A DNA stretch of 64,000 bases, taken from Ochotona curzoniae (Eukaryota; Chordata; Mammalia; Lagomorpha; Ochotonidae). Where the stretch lies: positions 17,678,501 through 17,742,500 of the forward strand of contig NW_024466607.1 of NCBI RefSeq assembly GCF_017591425.1, written 5' to 3'. Positions 44,681 to 55,363 of the stretch are shown piece by piece. The notes under the pieces were generated by a model. That model searched no databases. It worked only from the letters and a program-made list of their open reading frames with translations, and was not told the DNA's origin. How positions within the stretch are numbered: position 1 is the first letter of the stretch; each line of letters begins with the position of its first letter. Made by a program: the position numbers and the translations under genes.

Positions 44681-44794
44681 AAAGTTCAGACCTTCATCTG
44701 AGAAATCATCTATAAGGAGATATGTTCTTTGAAACAGCTATTTCTTTCTCTAGAAATTGTAATATTCAAGTAACAATTATTCATACAAACTTAC

Positions 44795-44837
44795 TGCTTT
44801 TCTGGTTGAACCACTGCAATTTTCCTCTGTTTATGTA
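44795..44837 (-). CDS. SFMBT1: SFMBT1 window exon 10: 43-bp linker exon
   Basis: This is the smallest coding exon here. It has acceptor ...TTCTTACAG and a strong donor CA/GTAAGT, and contributes 2+39+2 bases. With split codons it reads V-HKQRKIAVVQPEK-Q (about residues 458-472), matching the human linker VYKQRKIAVVQPEKQ as I recall it. Because 43 is not a multiple of three, skipping it would shift the frame. It sits 2.3 kb and 3.1 kb from its neighbours. Confidence 0.93.
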
Positions 44838-45427
44838 CTGTAAGAAGGAAACAGAAGTATAAATGTCAAGAAAATAAAAAAGGAAAAGCTCAGATATGTA
44901 TTAAGCTTACATTAGCATATCTAAACCCTAATTTCATATACACACAATTCTCAAAGTATTAGAAATACATGCAACTGTGTCTGCATATCTAGACTAAGGG
45001 GCATTTTCTGGGCAAAGGGCTTTATAAATGGCACAAAAAATAATTATTTTCAAGGCTTCCTGGGTCAGTCAGTTTTTATGGCTATTTTCCCCTGCTGTTT
45101 AAATGATCTGGCCCCAAACTTACTCAGACATTTCGACCCCAAAGTCATTTGTCAACGGCACTAAGAGCAGACATTTTGCCCAATTATGGTGTTCACAAGG
45201 TGGGCTAGCAAGAGGGCCTTGGGTCACCAGGGGAGTGCCCTTGGCAGGCAGCTGTCCTGACAGGGCTGGGTGCGACAGTGTGATGTGGGTTGTGTCCCCA
45301 CTCTGCTTCTACCTGTGTGCACTTTAAGGCTCTCACGGTCCTCACTAGAAGCCAGACCAACAGGGCTGCTCACCCTTGGCTTCAATACATCAAAAACCTT
45401 GAGCTCAATAAGTCTCTGTCTTCACTA

Positions 45428-45762
45428 TGGGGCTAGCATGGTGGTTCAACACGCTAATACTCCGCCTGCAAACACGAGCCTCCCAGATGAGTGTCAGTTT
45501 GTGTCCTGGCTGCTCTACTTCTTATCTAACTCTGGATTTATAGTCTGGGAAAGCAGCAGAAGATGGACAGATTCCTGGGCCCCTGCACCCAGGTGGGAGA
45601 CCAGGAAAGAGTTCCTGGCTCCTGCCTTCAGATCAGTTTAGCTTCAGCCATTGAGGTCATTTGGGGAGTGAACCAGTGGATGAAAAATCCTTATTTCTTT
45701 GTCTTTTCTTTTCTCTGTAAATCTGCTTTTCTAATAGAAATAAGTACATCTTCAAAAAAAAA
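45428..45762 (+). mobile_element. C-type SINE
   Basis: Sense: GGGGCTAGCATGGTGGTTCAAC to TTCTAATAGAAATAAGTACATC and an A tail. Confidence 0.8.
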
Positions 45763-45774
45763 AGGTAAAGAAAA

Positions 45775-46080
45775 TATTGGGGAAAATGTGCAGAAACTGG
45801 AGCTTCATCTGTTGCTGGTAGGAACATAAAAAACCTGCTTCTGGGAAACAGTCTGGCAGTCTCTCAAACTGTTACAGACACTGGCATTCAGAGCAACGTA
45901 ATTCATAAAAGTAAAGCAATGGTGACAGCCCATGGTCCATCAGGTGATGAGTGGAGAAATATGGGGCATATCGCTGCAATGGAATATTATTCAGCTGCTA
46001 CAGAAGGAATAAAGTTCCAATATGCACTACAATGTGGATGAACTCAGAAAGCACTACACTGAGCAAGAAAAGCCAGTCTT
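45775..46080 (+). mobile_element. L1 ORF2 3' end fragment
   Basis: AATGTGCAGAAACTGGAGC, GTTGCTGGTAGGAACATAAA, CGCTGCAATGGAATATTATTCAGC and TGTGGATGAACTCAGAAAG are, in order, the well-known end of mammalian L1 ORF2. The frame is broken by many stops. A related piece (CTAAAAGAGAGATATTCGTG) lies at 46,250-46,330. Confidence 0.8.
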
Positions 46081-46589
46081 CCTCTCCCTTTCCTCCCCAC
46101 CCCTCACACACAGTGCAGGATTGGCCTTTTCTGAAACATCCAGAACAGGCAGCTCTGGCTACCTGAGCCAGGCTGGCTGACTGCTCATGGGATGGGTTTC
46201 TTCTCAGGGTGACATGTTGCCAGATGTATTACAGTAAGAGCTGCAGAATCACAAATATACTGAAACCATCCAATATATACTCTAAAAGAGAGATATTCGT
46301 GAAAGATGAATTTTATCTCAACAAAATCACTCGAACAAGTAGCAGATGCATGATACTACTTTGAAGACTTTGTTATAGGAAGCTTGGCTTTTCCTGGCTC
46401 AGCCTCTTGTGTCTGTTCACTCTCTCTTTCTCACTCTGATGTAAGCCAGCAGTTGTGCTGTGAGCTGTCCTACAGAGACCTCATTGTAAGGAATCAAGGG
46501 AAGCCCCCTGCCAGTCAGGGCTGAGGTCCTAAGTCCAACAAGCCACAGGGAAATGAGTCCTTGTTGCTGTCATCTGCCCAGCTGAGCCC

Positions 46590-46830
46590 TCCTGGCTGGG
46601 ATCTGTACCCTTGACGAGGCCTGTAAGGGGCCAGCAGCAGCCCTTGCTCCAAAGGACATAGGGAGAAGACAGCACCTATGGACCAGGAGACAAACCTCTG
46701 TTGAACCTCCTGCCACTCTTCCCTTGGATTTGTTAGCCTCCAGAAGTGTGAGACGCATTTCTGATGCTGTCAGAACCTCAGAGCACCTGTGCTGGTCTGT
46801 GGCAACAGCCAGAGCAGACCAAGACAGCCG
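46590..46830 (+). mobile_element. LTR remnant (MaLR-like), second copy
   Basis: GGACATAGGGAGAAGACAGC, CACCTATGGACCAGGAGAC and TTAGCCTCCAGAAGTGTGAG recall the same LTR class as 42,110-43,800. No coding sequence. Confidence 0.5.
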
Positions 46831-47131
46831 CCAGTCAGCACCTGAGTGGGTTGAGTGGGTTTGGATGCAGAGCCTCCCCACTAGGCCCCGAGAGGACCAC
46901 AACCCTGGCTGACACTTGGCCTGTGGCCTGCAAGAGCACTGGGCCAGAGGCCCTACCAAACCCTGACCAGCTCCCCAAGCTAGGGAAACCATGCAATAAC
47001 TGTTGCAATAAGCAATTTGCTACACAGGAACCGATAGCTAGAACACCACAGGTTCTCTCTTAAGTGTCCAGCTCCAGCCTAAACAGCAGCAGCCACATGA
47101 GCAACCCTCTGACTCACAAACACAGCAATAC

Positions 47132-47245
47132 CTCGTGCTCGGCGAGGGGTGCTAAGCGGATGGCCGTTGGTCTCACACCAGCCCAAAGGGAATATGTCCA
47201 TGGATTCCACACTCACGATACATTCAGGAATGGGTTTCTTAGAAC
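47132..47245 (-). CDS. SFMBT1: SFMBT1 window exon 9: second half of MBT4
   Basis: This 114-bp exon lies between acceptor ...CTAAACAG and donor ACGAG/GTATTG. The donor is weak at +4 and +5. It encodes [37 protein letters not shown] (about residues 421-457). [13 protein letters not shown] repeats the YPIGWCEQN motif of MBT1 and closes the fourth repeat. The Arg-rich RRAR end leads into a basic linker. Confidence 0.96.
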
Positions 47246-48212
47246 CTGTTTAGAGTAAAAAAAAATTTAAAACCACACTTTTCTCCAGATCATTAAACAA
47301 CCTCTTTCAATAGCTGTTTTACTAAAAGCACAGCTGTTTTTATAAAAGCACAGGCATGCACCCTGGAGGAGGCCGTACTTTCTCAGACATGACAAACCCT
47401 GTGCAGAAAGAAGCAAGCTGCCAGGTTGTGGATCTAGAGTCACCCTCAGCTCAGGACCAGCAAACAAGTAGCTTGGAGCCACTTGGTGTGCCAGGCAGGT
47501 GGCCAGCAAGTACCACAGTTAGGTCTCGGAAGTGAATGGAAACCAGGAGACAAATATGACAGCACTCCCCAGCAAGAGCATGAGTTCTGCATTCTGGGAG
47601 CCATCCAGAAAGTCAAACAGTGAATTAAGTAAGGAGGTGATTCGTACAGTTGTCCCATAAGGGTGTGTAAGCGTCCACAAGCAGTGCTGTCCTTGACAGC
47701 TGTGTTGGATGCCAACTCTGCAGAGCAGGAACAGGTAGGGACCTTCTCAGAGTTGGGGTTCAGTGCAGGAAAAAGTGGAGACTGGAGCCAGACCAGATCA
47801 TCACTGGGTGTTCACATAGTGCCTTCTGCCCACATGCCTATTCTACCAGGAAACACTGCCTCAGGATAACATGGGACTTCTACTTCAGGTATCTTTGGGT
47901 TCCACTGGTTTGGGACAACAAAAATACAATAACACCTCTTCAGTAAGCTGGGTGTTAATGCCCATGCTTGTTTACTGTGGCCACAGCAAGTCAAAGCTAT
48001 CTGATTTACACATTTTCCTTCAAGGAAACAGAGGACTCTATGAAAGGTTTTTAATTTATATTCATTTCCTAAAATAGGAAAGCCACAGACAGGAAAATGC
48101 TATCTTCCAGCTTAGACTCTGGCATCTGAACAAATCCCCCTGGAGCTCATGTGTTAAGGTGAACTGGCCACACCACGGGGCAGCCAGGGACACACAGGAC
48201 ACTGGTACTCAC

Positions 48213-48339
48213 CCTCCAGCTGCAGCCACAGGTAGGAGCCTCTCACCGCGGTGATGGTGGCGACACACACTTCTTCAGGGAGCAGAGGGTTCACTGCCTC
48301 AAGCTTCATGTTCTCCTGAAACTCATGGTCGGAAATGGA
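48213..48339 (-). CDS. SFMBT1: SFMBT1 window exon 8: first half of MBT4
   Basis: The acceptor is ...TTTTTCTAG and the donor GAGG/GTGAGT. The exon encodes SISDHEFQENMKLEAVNPLL, PEEVCVATITAVRGSYLWLQ and LE (about residues 378-419), plus one base of Gly. NMKLEAVNP and VCVATITAV are canonical MBT strands. In the SFMBT family the fourth repeat carries the best methyl-lysine pocket; that is family knowledge, not visible here directly. Confidence 0.96.
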
Positions 48340-48881
48340 CTAGAAAAAGAAGGACCGATCCATGACTGGAGTGTCACTCAGCTCTAATCACGTGCCCAGC
48401 TGAGGATGCCCAGGCTCACTGCAAAGCTACATATCATCACGCTTCACTCCTCTCACGGAGCATAGCATGAGGAAACGTGTCTGCTTCCCTGGGTGCTGAG
48501 GGCTACATGGTCCCCCTGCGCACTGGGAGATGCATGGTTTTAGAGTTCAGACACTCCTTGTGTCACTGTTATGTGTATGGGGTGCCTAGCTCCAATTCCC
48601 TTGTCTGCCAGGGGAGGTTGAGGACATTTGTGTTGCTAAGTCAGTGAAATCAGGCATCGGGGTGCTGAACTGAGTGGGCTCCAATACAATAGATGGCTGG
48701 GTTCACACCACAGATGTGTCCTCAAGAGTGGTTACAGAATGCTCATGGACAAGTGGACAGGGGTACTTAGGATAAGTGCTAAAGACTTGTAGCTTCTGGG
48801 TCAAGATGGATGACAGACATCTGCCTTGGGATTATTCTCTTTCCTGACAACCTACCAATACTTTTTTTAGTGACTTGCCTT

Positions 48882-49232
48882 TAAAGATTTATTTACTTAA
48901 ATGAATTTAATATTTAAATGATTCATTTAATGGTTCATTAATTTATTTTGAAAGTCAGAGAGAGAGACAGACAGACAGATTTTCCATCCACTGGTCGACT
49001 CTCCAGATGGCTGCAATAGCTAGGCCAGAGCCAAAGCCAGGAACTTCATCTGTGCCTCCTATGTGGGTGACAGGATCCCAAATGTTTGGTGGTCATCTTC
49101 GGTTGTTTGCCCCCAGCCGTCAGCAAGGAGCTGGACTGGAAGTGGAACAGCTGGGCCTTGAATCAGTGCCCATGTGGAATGCCAGCAATTGAGGCAGTGT
49201 CTTTACCTGTTATACCACAATGCTGGTGCTTG
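48882..49232 (-). mobile_element. C-type SINE, diverged
   Basis: Antisense: TAATTTATTTTGAAAGTCAGAG, TTTTCCATCCACTGGTCGAC and GGAGCTGGACTGGAAGTGGAAC. Confidence 0.75.
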
Positions 49233-50285
49233 TTTATTAAATATATAAAACTAATATGATGCATATAATGAGGAAATATTGTGTAACATACAATTTTAAA
49301 AGAAATTTCATAATAAATCTAATTTCTTATAAAATTTAGTTTAAGACTAGGGTCTAGAAAACAAGTTTACCAATTAAAGAAAGCTGAATCTTGGCTGGCA
49401 GAGAAACAAGCTGAGAGCTGAGAGGGCCAAGTATTAAGCAACTGGAGGTGGAGGAGAAGCAGTCGGAGCCGGAAGGAACTGCTGACGGCACTGAGCTTTA
49501 GGAAACGTCATAGCTCCTGGACTCCTTGCCTCAGGGCAATGACCCTCTCCACACTACTGCAGGGGTGGGCGATGGCTATCCTGCAGACAGGATCAACAGT
49601 CATTGCTGGCCAGAAATCCTGGGCCTGGGCAAAAGAGGCAGGGAACAAGAGACTTGGTTTGGCAATGTGACAAGACCAAGAAGAAACAAAGACAGACTTC
49701 CCACATGGCCAGCAAGGTCCAACCAGGAGAGCGAGTGAGTTCAAGGCTGACAGGTTCAGTCCCAGGCTGAGTTTCCAGGCAGTCTTTTCCTGGAGTTACT
49801 CATTCCAAAGCCTAAGCCGCAACCAAGGAATACCAGTCACTTAAGGATAAGGAAGCCGGAGACCAAGGCAGTCAAGCAACTTGGAGTACAGCGAGATTAT
49901 GCAAAAAGAACACTTCCAAAGGGTAACAGCGGCGGGTGGCGTGGGATGGAGTGCTAATTAACATCCTTGGTGAGATTAAAGTAACTGCTACATCCTTCAA
50001 ACAAGCATCGAATGCTACTGAAAATACAGAACTACTCAGAAAAGAGAGCTATGATGCCAAAACCAAAACTCCAGAAGACAAAGCGTAGGAAATCTTCCAA
50101 AAGCACAGCAATAGAACTATGAAGCAGAAAACAAGAGACAAGCTAAGAAGAGCATTGCTCCAGAGAACTACTGGTGCACATACAAGCCATTCCGGTGGGC
50201 ATTTCCACGGTGACCCAATGACGCAGCCATCCTCACCCAACCATCCTGTCATGGGACAGACCCTGGGATGGCGGGGTGGGGGTAG

Positions 50286-50453
50286 TGTGCTCACATCGTC
50301 AGGTCCTGCAGAAGGAGCAGGTGTGTGTGTGGAGGGGGGGTGTGCTCACATCGTCAGGTCCTGTGGAAGGAGTGGGTGTGTATGGGGGTATATGTTCACA
50401 CTGTCAGGTCCTGTGGAAGGTGGGGGTGGGGGTGTTCACACTGTCAGGTCCTG
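50286..50453. repeat. Minisatellite of 4 decaying units
   Basis: The core TGTGCTCACATCGTCAGGTCCTG recurs starting at 50,286, 50,341, about 50,391 and about 50,431 (intervals about 55, 50 and 40 bp). The spacers are G-rich GTGTGGGGGT runs of decreasing length. Confidence 0.85.
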
Positions 50454-50668
50454 GGTTCCATTCCCAGTCCTTCCTGCCAACTCCAGCTTCCTGCTAAATG
50501 CACACTGTGGGAGGCAGCAGCAACAGCTCAAGCCACTGAGACCCTGCCTCCCACATGGGAGATCTGGATTGTGTTCCAGGCTCCTGACTTCGGCCTGGCA
50601 CAGCTCCTGCTGGTGCAGACATTTGAGGAGTGAACCAGTAGACTAAAGATGTCTCTGCTTTTCAAATA
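50454..50668 (+). mobile_element. C-type SINE, head replaced by minisatellite
   Basis: AGCTTCCTGCTAAATGCACAC, GGGAGATCTGGATTGTG and TTTTCAAATAAATGC form the 3' two-thirds. The SINE head (GTCAGGTCCTGGGTTC) seems to be the source of the repeated unit. Confidence 0.7.
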
Positions 50669-50902
50669 AATGCTTTAACTTTGAAATGTCAGATCCATAT
50701 TGATTTCTGCTAATAAGAAAAACAAAACCATGAACCTCTAAAACTTAGTTACTGTCAAATTAGCTTTGGCATTAACTGTGATTCTTTTCCTGAGGACCAT
50801 TTTGCTACAATCAGCAAGGTGTCCATCTGGGCTGAGGGCAACCAGCATCTGAGGCAGAAGTTCCACAAGCATGGGCAGCATAGTGGGGCCTGGGGCTCTC
50901 AC

Positions 50903-50985
50903 CGGGGGGAAGCACCTCTGCGGAGCAGCTTCAGCACCACACTGTTTGAGGTAGTCAGCCCAGTCGAAGTCCTGGCTTGGGTAGC
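50903..50985 (-). CDS. SFMBT1: SFMBT1 window exon 7: MBT3-MBT4 junction
   Basis: This 83-bp exon has acceptor ...CCACCCAG and donor CCCCCG/GTGAGA. Two bases complete Gly; then YPSQDFDWADYLKQCGAEAA PQRCFPP is encoded in two parts (about residues 351-377). FDWADYLKQ is the N-terminal arm typical of MBT repeats (compare SDWAEFLRQ in window exon 2). It matches the human protein almost residue for residue from memory. Confidence 0.96.
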
Positions 50986-51564
50986 CTGGGTGGGGACAAA
51001 ACCACTGTGAGGGAGGTGCGTGCTCACACCCCACAGCATTGTTGGCACCTGACACTCAGTAGGGGACTTTGCTGCTAAATCCCAAGGATAAGACTGGCTG
51101 ATACAACAAACCATGAGCAGCTCATGTTTTCCAGATAAGCTCAACTAAGTCACAAGTTAGATCCTGAAGAAAGGTCAGAGGACAAAGTTTACAGTTGTGA
51201 ACGCTAGCTATTTCTATTGAGGGCCTCCCTGAGTCCTACTCTTGACTATCCACCAAGAGCTCCCTTCCAGTCCCCTGAGATAAAGCCTAGACACCCAGAA
51301 ATGACCAACAAGCCAACTTCCCAGCTCACTAGCTGGCTCCCAGGGTCCCCTGTGTCTCCAAGCCCCGCCCACTATGGCCGTCTGGCAGCCACCATGGGGC
51401 AGGGACGAGGGAGCCCACCCAGAGCCCCGGTGCTCCTGCAGGGGTGTGTCAGGCCCTGGGGCTGGGACAGACAGCTCTCCCACATGCACCTGTCTGGAAC
51501 CCAGACTTGCTTCCCTGGCCTGTCAGTGATGGGCTGGGCATGACAGAGAAGCAGGGGTGCGTAC

Positions 51565-51715
51565 CCGGAGGGGGGCTGAGGTGGACACCATTCTTCAGAC
51601 TCCATTGCACAGGGAAGAGGCCAGGACTGTTGGCGTGGCACACGAATGACCGCCGCGTATGGTTCTCGGGCCGCAAGTCGTCCATTTCCACCAGAAAGTA
51701 CTTGTCATCAAAAAC
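51565..51715 (-). CDS. SFMBT1: SFMBT1 window exon 6: core of MBT3
   Basis: The acceptor is ...GACTGGCAG and the donor CCGG/GTACGC. The exon encodes VFDDKYFLVEMDDLRPENHT, RRSFVCHANSPGLFPVQWSL and KNGVHLSPPP (about residues 300-349), with one base left for a Gly codon. FLVEMDD, FVCHANSPGLFPVQW and the trailing PPPG are the strand and turn elements of an MBT core. It lies 3.5 kb from the previous exon across an intron rich in SINEs. Confidence 0.96.
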
Positions 51716-51860
51716 CTGCCAGTCAACAGAAGTGAGACAAGCGGCATGAAATGTTCACATACACATTCTCCTTGGAACAAACATGTTAAAAGGTTCAGTC
51801 ACTCTGCGTAGTATGACTACCTCTCAAATGTTAGCTACGTACCAGGTACTAATTTACCTG

Positions 51861-52203
51861 TTATTAAAGATTTTATTTTATTGCTTTGATGGGCAGAGTT
51901 ACAGAGGGAGGGAAGGAGAGACAGACAGAAAGAGAAATCTTCCACCCTTGGTTCATTCCCCAAACAGCCACAGTGGTCCACAGCTGAGCAAGGTTGAAGC
52001 CAGGAGCCTAGAATTTCATCTAAATCTTCCCTGGGAGTGGCAGAGGCCTGGGTCCTTGAGCCATCTTCCACTGCTTTTCCCAAGCATATTGGTAGGGAGG
52101 TAGATTGAAAGTGGAACAGCCTGAACCAGGGCTTGAAGCAGCACATGGAATCCCAGTGTCAAAGGCAGCAGCTTAATCCTCTGCACTACAATGTCAGCCC
52201 AGC
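51861..52203 (-). mobile_element. C-type SINE, diverged
   Basis: Antisense: TAAAGATTTTATTTTATTGC, CTTCCACCCTTGGTTCATTCCCC and CACTACAATGTCAGCCC. Confidence 0.78.
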
Positions 52204-52529
52204 AGTTGCTTGGCATGCCCACAGCCCCCCTTCAAGTGCCTGGCTCAAGGCATGGCCTCTGCTTCTGAGCCAGCTTGCTGCTTGTGTGCTTCTGGGAGGG
52301 AATGGGAGGCTGGAGGGAGATGTTCACCCAAGTACCCAAGGCCCAGACAACCAAGTAGAAGACCTAGCTGGGAGTTCCAGACTCCTGGTTAATCTTATAA
52401 ACTCCCTTCTAGAGATTCAAACCCAAAGAGTTCCAAAAAATTTTCATTTGGAGCTTAGTGAAGAGCCAACTATACCAGTATGAGGGCATTTAAGACATTC
52501 AAGCAAAGTGGGATTGAAAGACAAGTTCC

Positions 52530-52840
52530 TGCAACCAGTCTTGTAGTACAGCATGTAAAGCCACTGCCTGCAATGCTGGCATCTCACATCAGAGTGATGG
52601 GCTCAGATCCCATTTTGTCTGCTTCCAATCCACTCCCTGTTAATGCACCTTGGAAGGCAGAGGGGAAATGGCCTAACTAGACCTCCTACAGCCCCTGTGG
52701 GAGACCAGGATGGAGTCTCTGGCTCTTGGCTTTATCTAGGACTAGCCTCAGTTCCTGTGCCCATTTAACGCATGATTCAAGGAATGGCAGATCTCTCTCT
52801 TCCTGTCACACTACCTTTCAAATAAATCTTTTTTAAAAAA
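52530..52840 (+). mobile_element. C-type SINE, diverged
   Basis: Sense: TTGTAGTACAGCATGTAAAGCC, CCAATCCACTCCCTGTTAATGC and ACCTTTCAAATAAATC. Confidence 0.75.
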
Positions 52841-52851
52841 GTTCACTTTGG

Positions 52852-53179
52852 GGCCTGGTGCCATGGCTAAAGTCCTTGTCTTGAACATGCCAGGATCTAA
52901 TATGGGCACCGGTTCTAATCCTGGCAGCTCCATTTCCAATCTAGCTCCCTGCTTGTATGGCCTGAGAAAGCAGTCAAGGACGGCCCAATGCCTTGGGACC
53001 CTGTACCAGCATGGGAGACCTGGAAGAGGTTGCTGGTTCCCAGCTTCGGATCGGGACAGCACTGGCCGTTGCGGTCACTTGGGGAGTGAATCATCGGACA
53101 GAAGATCTTCCTATCTGTCCTTCCTCTTCTCTGTATATCTGACTTTGTAATAAAAATAAATAAATCTAAAAAAAAAAAA
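52852..53179 (+). mobile_element. C-type SINE with target-site duplication
   Basis: Sense full-length copy next to the tail of another SINE. TTCACTTTGG flanks it at 52,842-52,851 and 53,180-53,189. Confidence 0.9.
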
Positions 53180-53204
53180 TTCACTTTGGTGAGAAAGAAA
53201 AACT

Positions 53205-53267
53205 GAGAACAGCACATTTTCCATGACCTTTCTGAAGATGCATATGCATAATTTTAACATTTTTAAA
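53205..53267. mobile_element. MITE-like remnant copy 3, part 1
   Basis: TTTTCCATGACCTTTCTGAAG is one terminal region of the element seen at 11,714. The body continues at 53,531 after a SINE and the other end lies at about 53,910. Confidence 0.45.
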
Positions 53268-53530
53268 ATAAGTAGCTAACATTATTTGAGAGGCTCCCAT
53301 CCACTAGTTCTGCAATAGCCAGAACTAGGCCAAACCAAACCCATAAATTTGGACCTCCTGTCTGGGTAGCAGAGATGCAACTCCCTGAACCATCACCTGA
53401 TGCCTCCCAGGGAGCATTGCAGTGGGCATGTGGAATCACAGGGGGATGCCAAAAATTCAACCCAGGTACTCCCACGCGGGATGCTGGCATTCCTTGCCAG
53501 CAGCCTAATCACCAAGCTAAGCGCCAGCCA
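53268..53530 (-). mobile_element. C-type SINE, older variant
   Basis: Antisense: TTATTTGAGAGGCTCCCATCC, CATCACCTGATGCCTCCCAGG and CTAATCACCAAGCTAAGCGCC. Confidence 0.6.
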
Positions 53531-53597
53531 ATCTCGAATTTCAAAAAATTTTAGCACCAAAATAAATTTACCTCTTAATTCTATTTCCCATATGATT
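53531..53597. mobile_element. MITE-like remnant copy 3, part 2
   Basis: GAATTTCAAAAAATTTTAGC, ACCAAAATAAATTTACC and CTATTTCCC are the interior of the DNA-transposon family. Its terminal CCATGAACTTTTTGAAAG follows the next SINE at 53,910-53,930. Confidence 0.55.
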
Positions 53598-53910
53598 TTT
53601 TTTTTTAAATTGCAAAGGCATATTTATAGAGAGATGCAGAAACAGAGAGAAAGATTTTCCATTCACTGGTTCACTCCCCAAATGGTCACAATGACCAAAG
53701 CTAAGACAATCTCAAGTCAGGAGCCAGAAGCTTCTTCCAGGTCCCTACACAAGAGGAGGGCTCCAAAGCTAATGGGCTATCTTCCGCCACTATCCCAGGC
53801 CATAAGCAGGGAGATGGACTGGAAATATAGCAGCCAGCACATGAACTGGTGCCCAGAAAGCCATTGCTTGAAGGTGGAGGATTAGTCAATTGAGCCATTG
53901 TGCTGGTCCC
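53598..53910 (-). mobile_element. C-type SINE inside MITE-like element
   Basis: Antisense: AAATTGCAAAGGCATATTTATAG, CCATTCACTGGTTCACTCCCC and TTGTGCTGGTCCC. Confidence 0.8.
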
Positions 53911-53992
53911 TCCATGAACTTTTTGAAAGATGCCAGTATATTAGCTTTTCAGGTTCTAGCTCAGTTTATCTTCTTTAAAAAGAAGAGTCTAT

Positions 53993-54298
53993 GTGGCAGA
54001 CATTGTGGCACAGCTGTCTAAGCTGTCATTTACAATGCCAGTATCCCATATGAGTGCTAGATTAAGTGCGAGCTGCTCTACTTCCAGTTCAGCTCCCTGC
54101 TAAAGCACCTGGAAAAGCAGTGGAAGATGGCCCAAGTGCTTGGGTCCTTGTCACTTACATGGGAGACCTGGATGAAGCTCCAAGCTCCTGATTTCAGCTT
54201 GGCTCAGCTCTGGCCATTACAGCCATAAACCATCTCTCTTCCTTCCTCCCTCATCTGTAATTCTGCCTTTCAAAGAATTAAATAAACCTTTAAGACAA
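53993..54298 (+). mobile_element. C-type SINE
   Basis: Sense: GGCAGACATTGTGGCACAGC, GTTCAGCTCCCTGCTAAAGC and AATTAAATAAACC. Confidence 0.8.
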
Positions 54299-54691
54299 AA
54301 ATGCAGTGTTTATGAGCTTTATATGACTCTGTAAACCATCCCCCAGCCATTCAGCCCCTTCCTACAGGCCCAGTTGCCTTCATGACAAGGGAAAGGTAAA
54401 TCTCAGCACTGGAGCGGCTGTCCCTGCAGACTGGATCCACTCCGGTTCTCTCCTGTCCCATAGCTGCTCTGTGTCCAACAACCCTGCTCTGTGCTTGTGG
54501 CTGCTCTCCATAACAGCTCTTCTTCCATCAGACTTCCACAAGACTGGGCCACATGGCCAGAGGCCTGTGGTGGCACTAATTGCTTGTTCCCCACACACCT
54601 CTACCAACTTCCCAAAAGCTCTGCACCCGCCTGAGGATGGACACTGCCTGTCCCCATGCTTTACAGACCCTACAGCCCACCTTTTAGGGGT

Positions 54692-55028
54692 AGGCATTTG
54701 TCTCTCGTATTTGTTAAGACACCACTTGGGAGATCCTCATTCCATACTCAGTGCCTGGAATGAAGTCCCGGTTGGGTTCCCAAGTCCAGCTTCCTGCTAA
54801 TGCACCTCCTGAAACACAGCCGTGATGACTCAGGTTCCTGGGTGTGTGAAACCCACATGGGAGGCCCTGCGTGAGTCTCTGGTATGGATCCCTGGCTCCT
54901 GGCTCCAGATCAGTCCATTCCTGGCAGTTGCAGGTATTTAGGAAGTGAGACAGTGGATGGGAGATGGGTCTCTGTCTGGCTACTTTTGTCTTCTTCTCAA
55001 GTAAAGTAAATAAGAAGTCTTTAAGTTT
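54692..55028 (+). mobile_element. C-type SINE, diverged
   Basis: Sense: TTGTTAAGACACCACTTGGG, CAGCTTCCTGCTAATGCACC and CAAGTAAAGTAAATAAG. Confidence 0.7.
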
Positions 55029-55261
55029 CTCCTCCATTGTAGACATCTGGCCCTCCCCTTCTCACGCCCAGGCCCTGGTTTGGGATTGGCTGAACTGCTG
55101 ACTCTGAAGCAGGAATGTGCTGCAGACTGGACAACACAGATGACAGACACGCACAGAAGCCCCTCACCTTGGACTGGGAGTTGGAAGGCCAGCACACCAC
55201 AAGACGCTATACCAAGTACCCTGACAGGGACTCCCTCCACACAGGGGGGGCTGCATCTCAC

Positions 55262-55363
55262 CTTCACAACTGTAGCTGGGGAGATCCCAAAAGGAGCCCA
55301 GGGGTCCACAGCTTCCAACTTCATATTTACAGAGAACGTGTGAATGCCAATAATCTGTTTGTC
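55262..55363 (-). CDS. SFMBT1: SFMBT1 window exon 5: start of MBT3
   Basis: This is a 102-bp, phase-0 exon between acceptor ...GCATTTTAG and donor GTGAAG/GTGAGA. It encodes DKQIIGIHTFSVNMKLEAVD and PWAPFGISPATVVK (about residues 266-299). The FSVNMKLEAVDP signature is the conserved entry strand of an MBT repeat (compare MKLEAVNP in MBT4 and MKLEVAV in MBT1). Skipping this exon would keep the frame but would destroy MBT3. Confidence 0.96.

Larger units (their letters stand above)
41677..44794 (-). other. SFMBT1: SFMBT1 intron between window exons 10 and 11
   Basis: This 3,118-base intron is almost wholly mobile DNA between 42,110 and 44,680: an LTR remnant split by four SINEs and a (GAAA)n tract, followed by a 5'-truncated L1 end. 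The parts 41,680-42,105 and 43,805-44,255 are unassigned. Confidence 0.85.
44838..47131 (-). other. SFMBT1: SFMBT1 intron between window exons 9 and 10
   Basis: This 2,294-base intron contains a SINE (45,428-45,762), an L1 3'-end fragment (45,775-46,330) and an LTR remnant (46,590-46,830). I recognise nothing in 44,840-45,425. Confidence 0.85.
48340..50902 (-). other. SFMBT1: SFMBT1 intron between window exons 7 and 8
   Basis: This 2,563-base intron contains a minisatellite joined to a SINE (50,286-50,668) and an antisense SINE (48,882-49,232). The stretches 48,340-48,880 and 49,235-50,280 show no recognisable feature. Confidence 0.85.
51716..55261 (-). other. SFMBT1: SFMBT1 intron between window exons 5 and 6
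   Basis: This 3,546-base intron is the most SINE-rich in the gene. Seven copies in both orientations lie between 51,861 and 55,028, and a split DNA-transposon remnant lies at 53,205-53,940. Only about 54,300-54,690 and 52,205-52,525 look single copy. Confidence 0.85.

Noticed and set aside
45775..46330. Possible coding L1 ORF2
   Set aside because: Only the last part of ORF2 is present, with many stops and deletions; it is a dead fragment.
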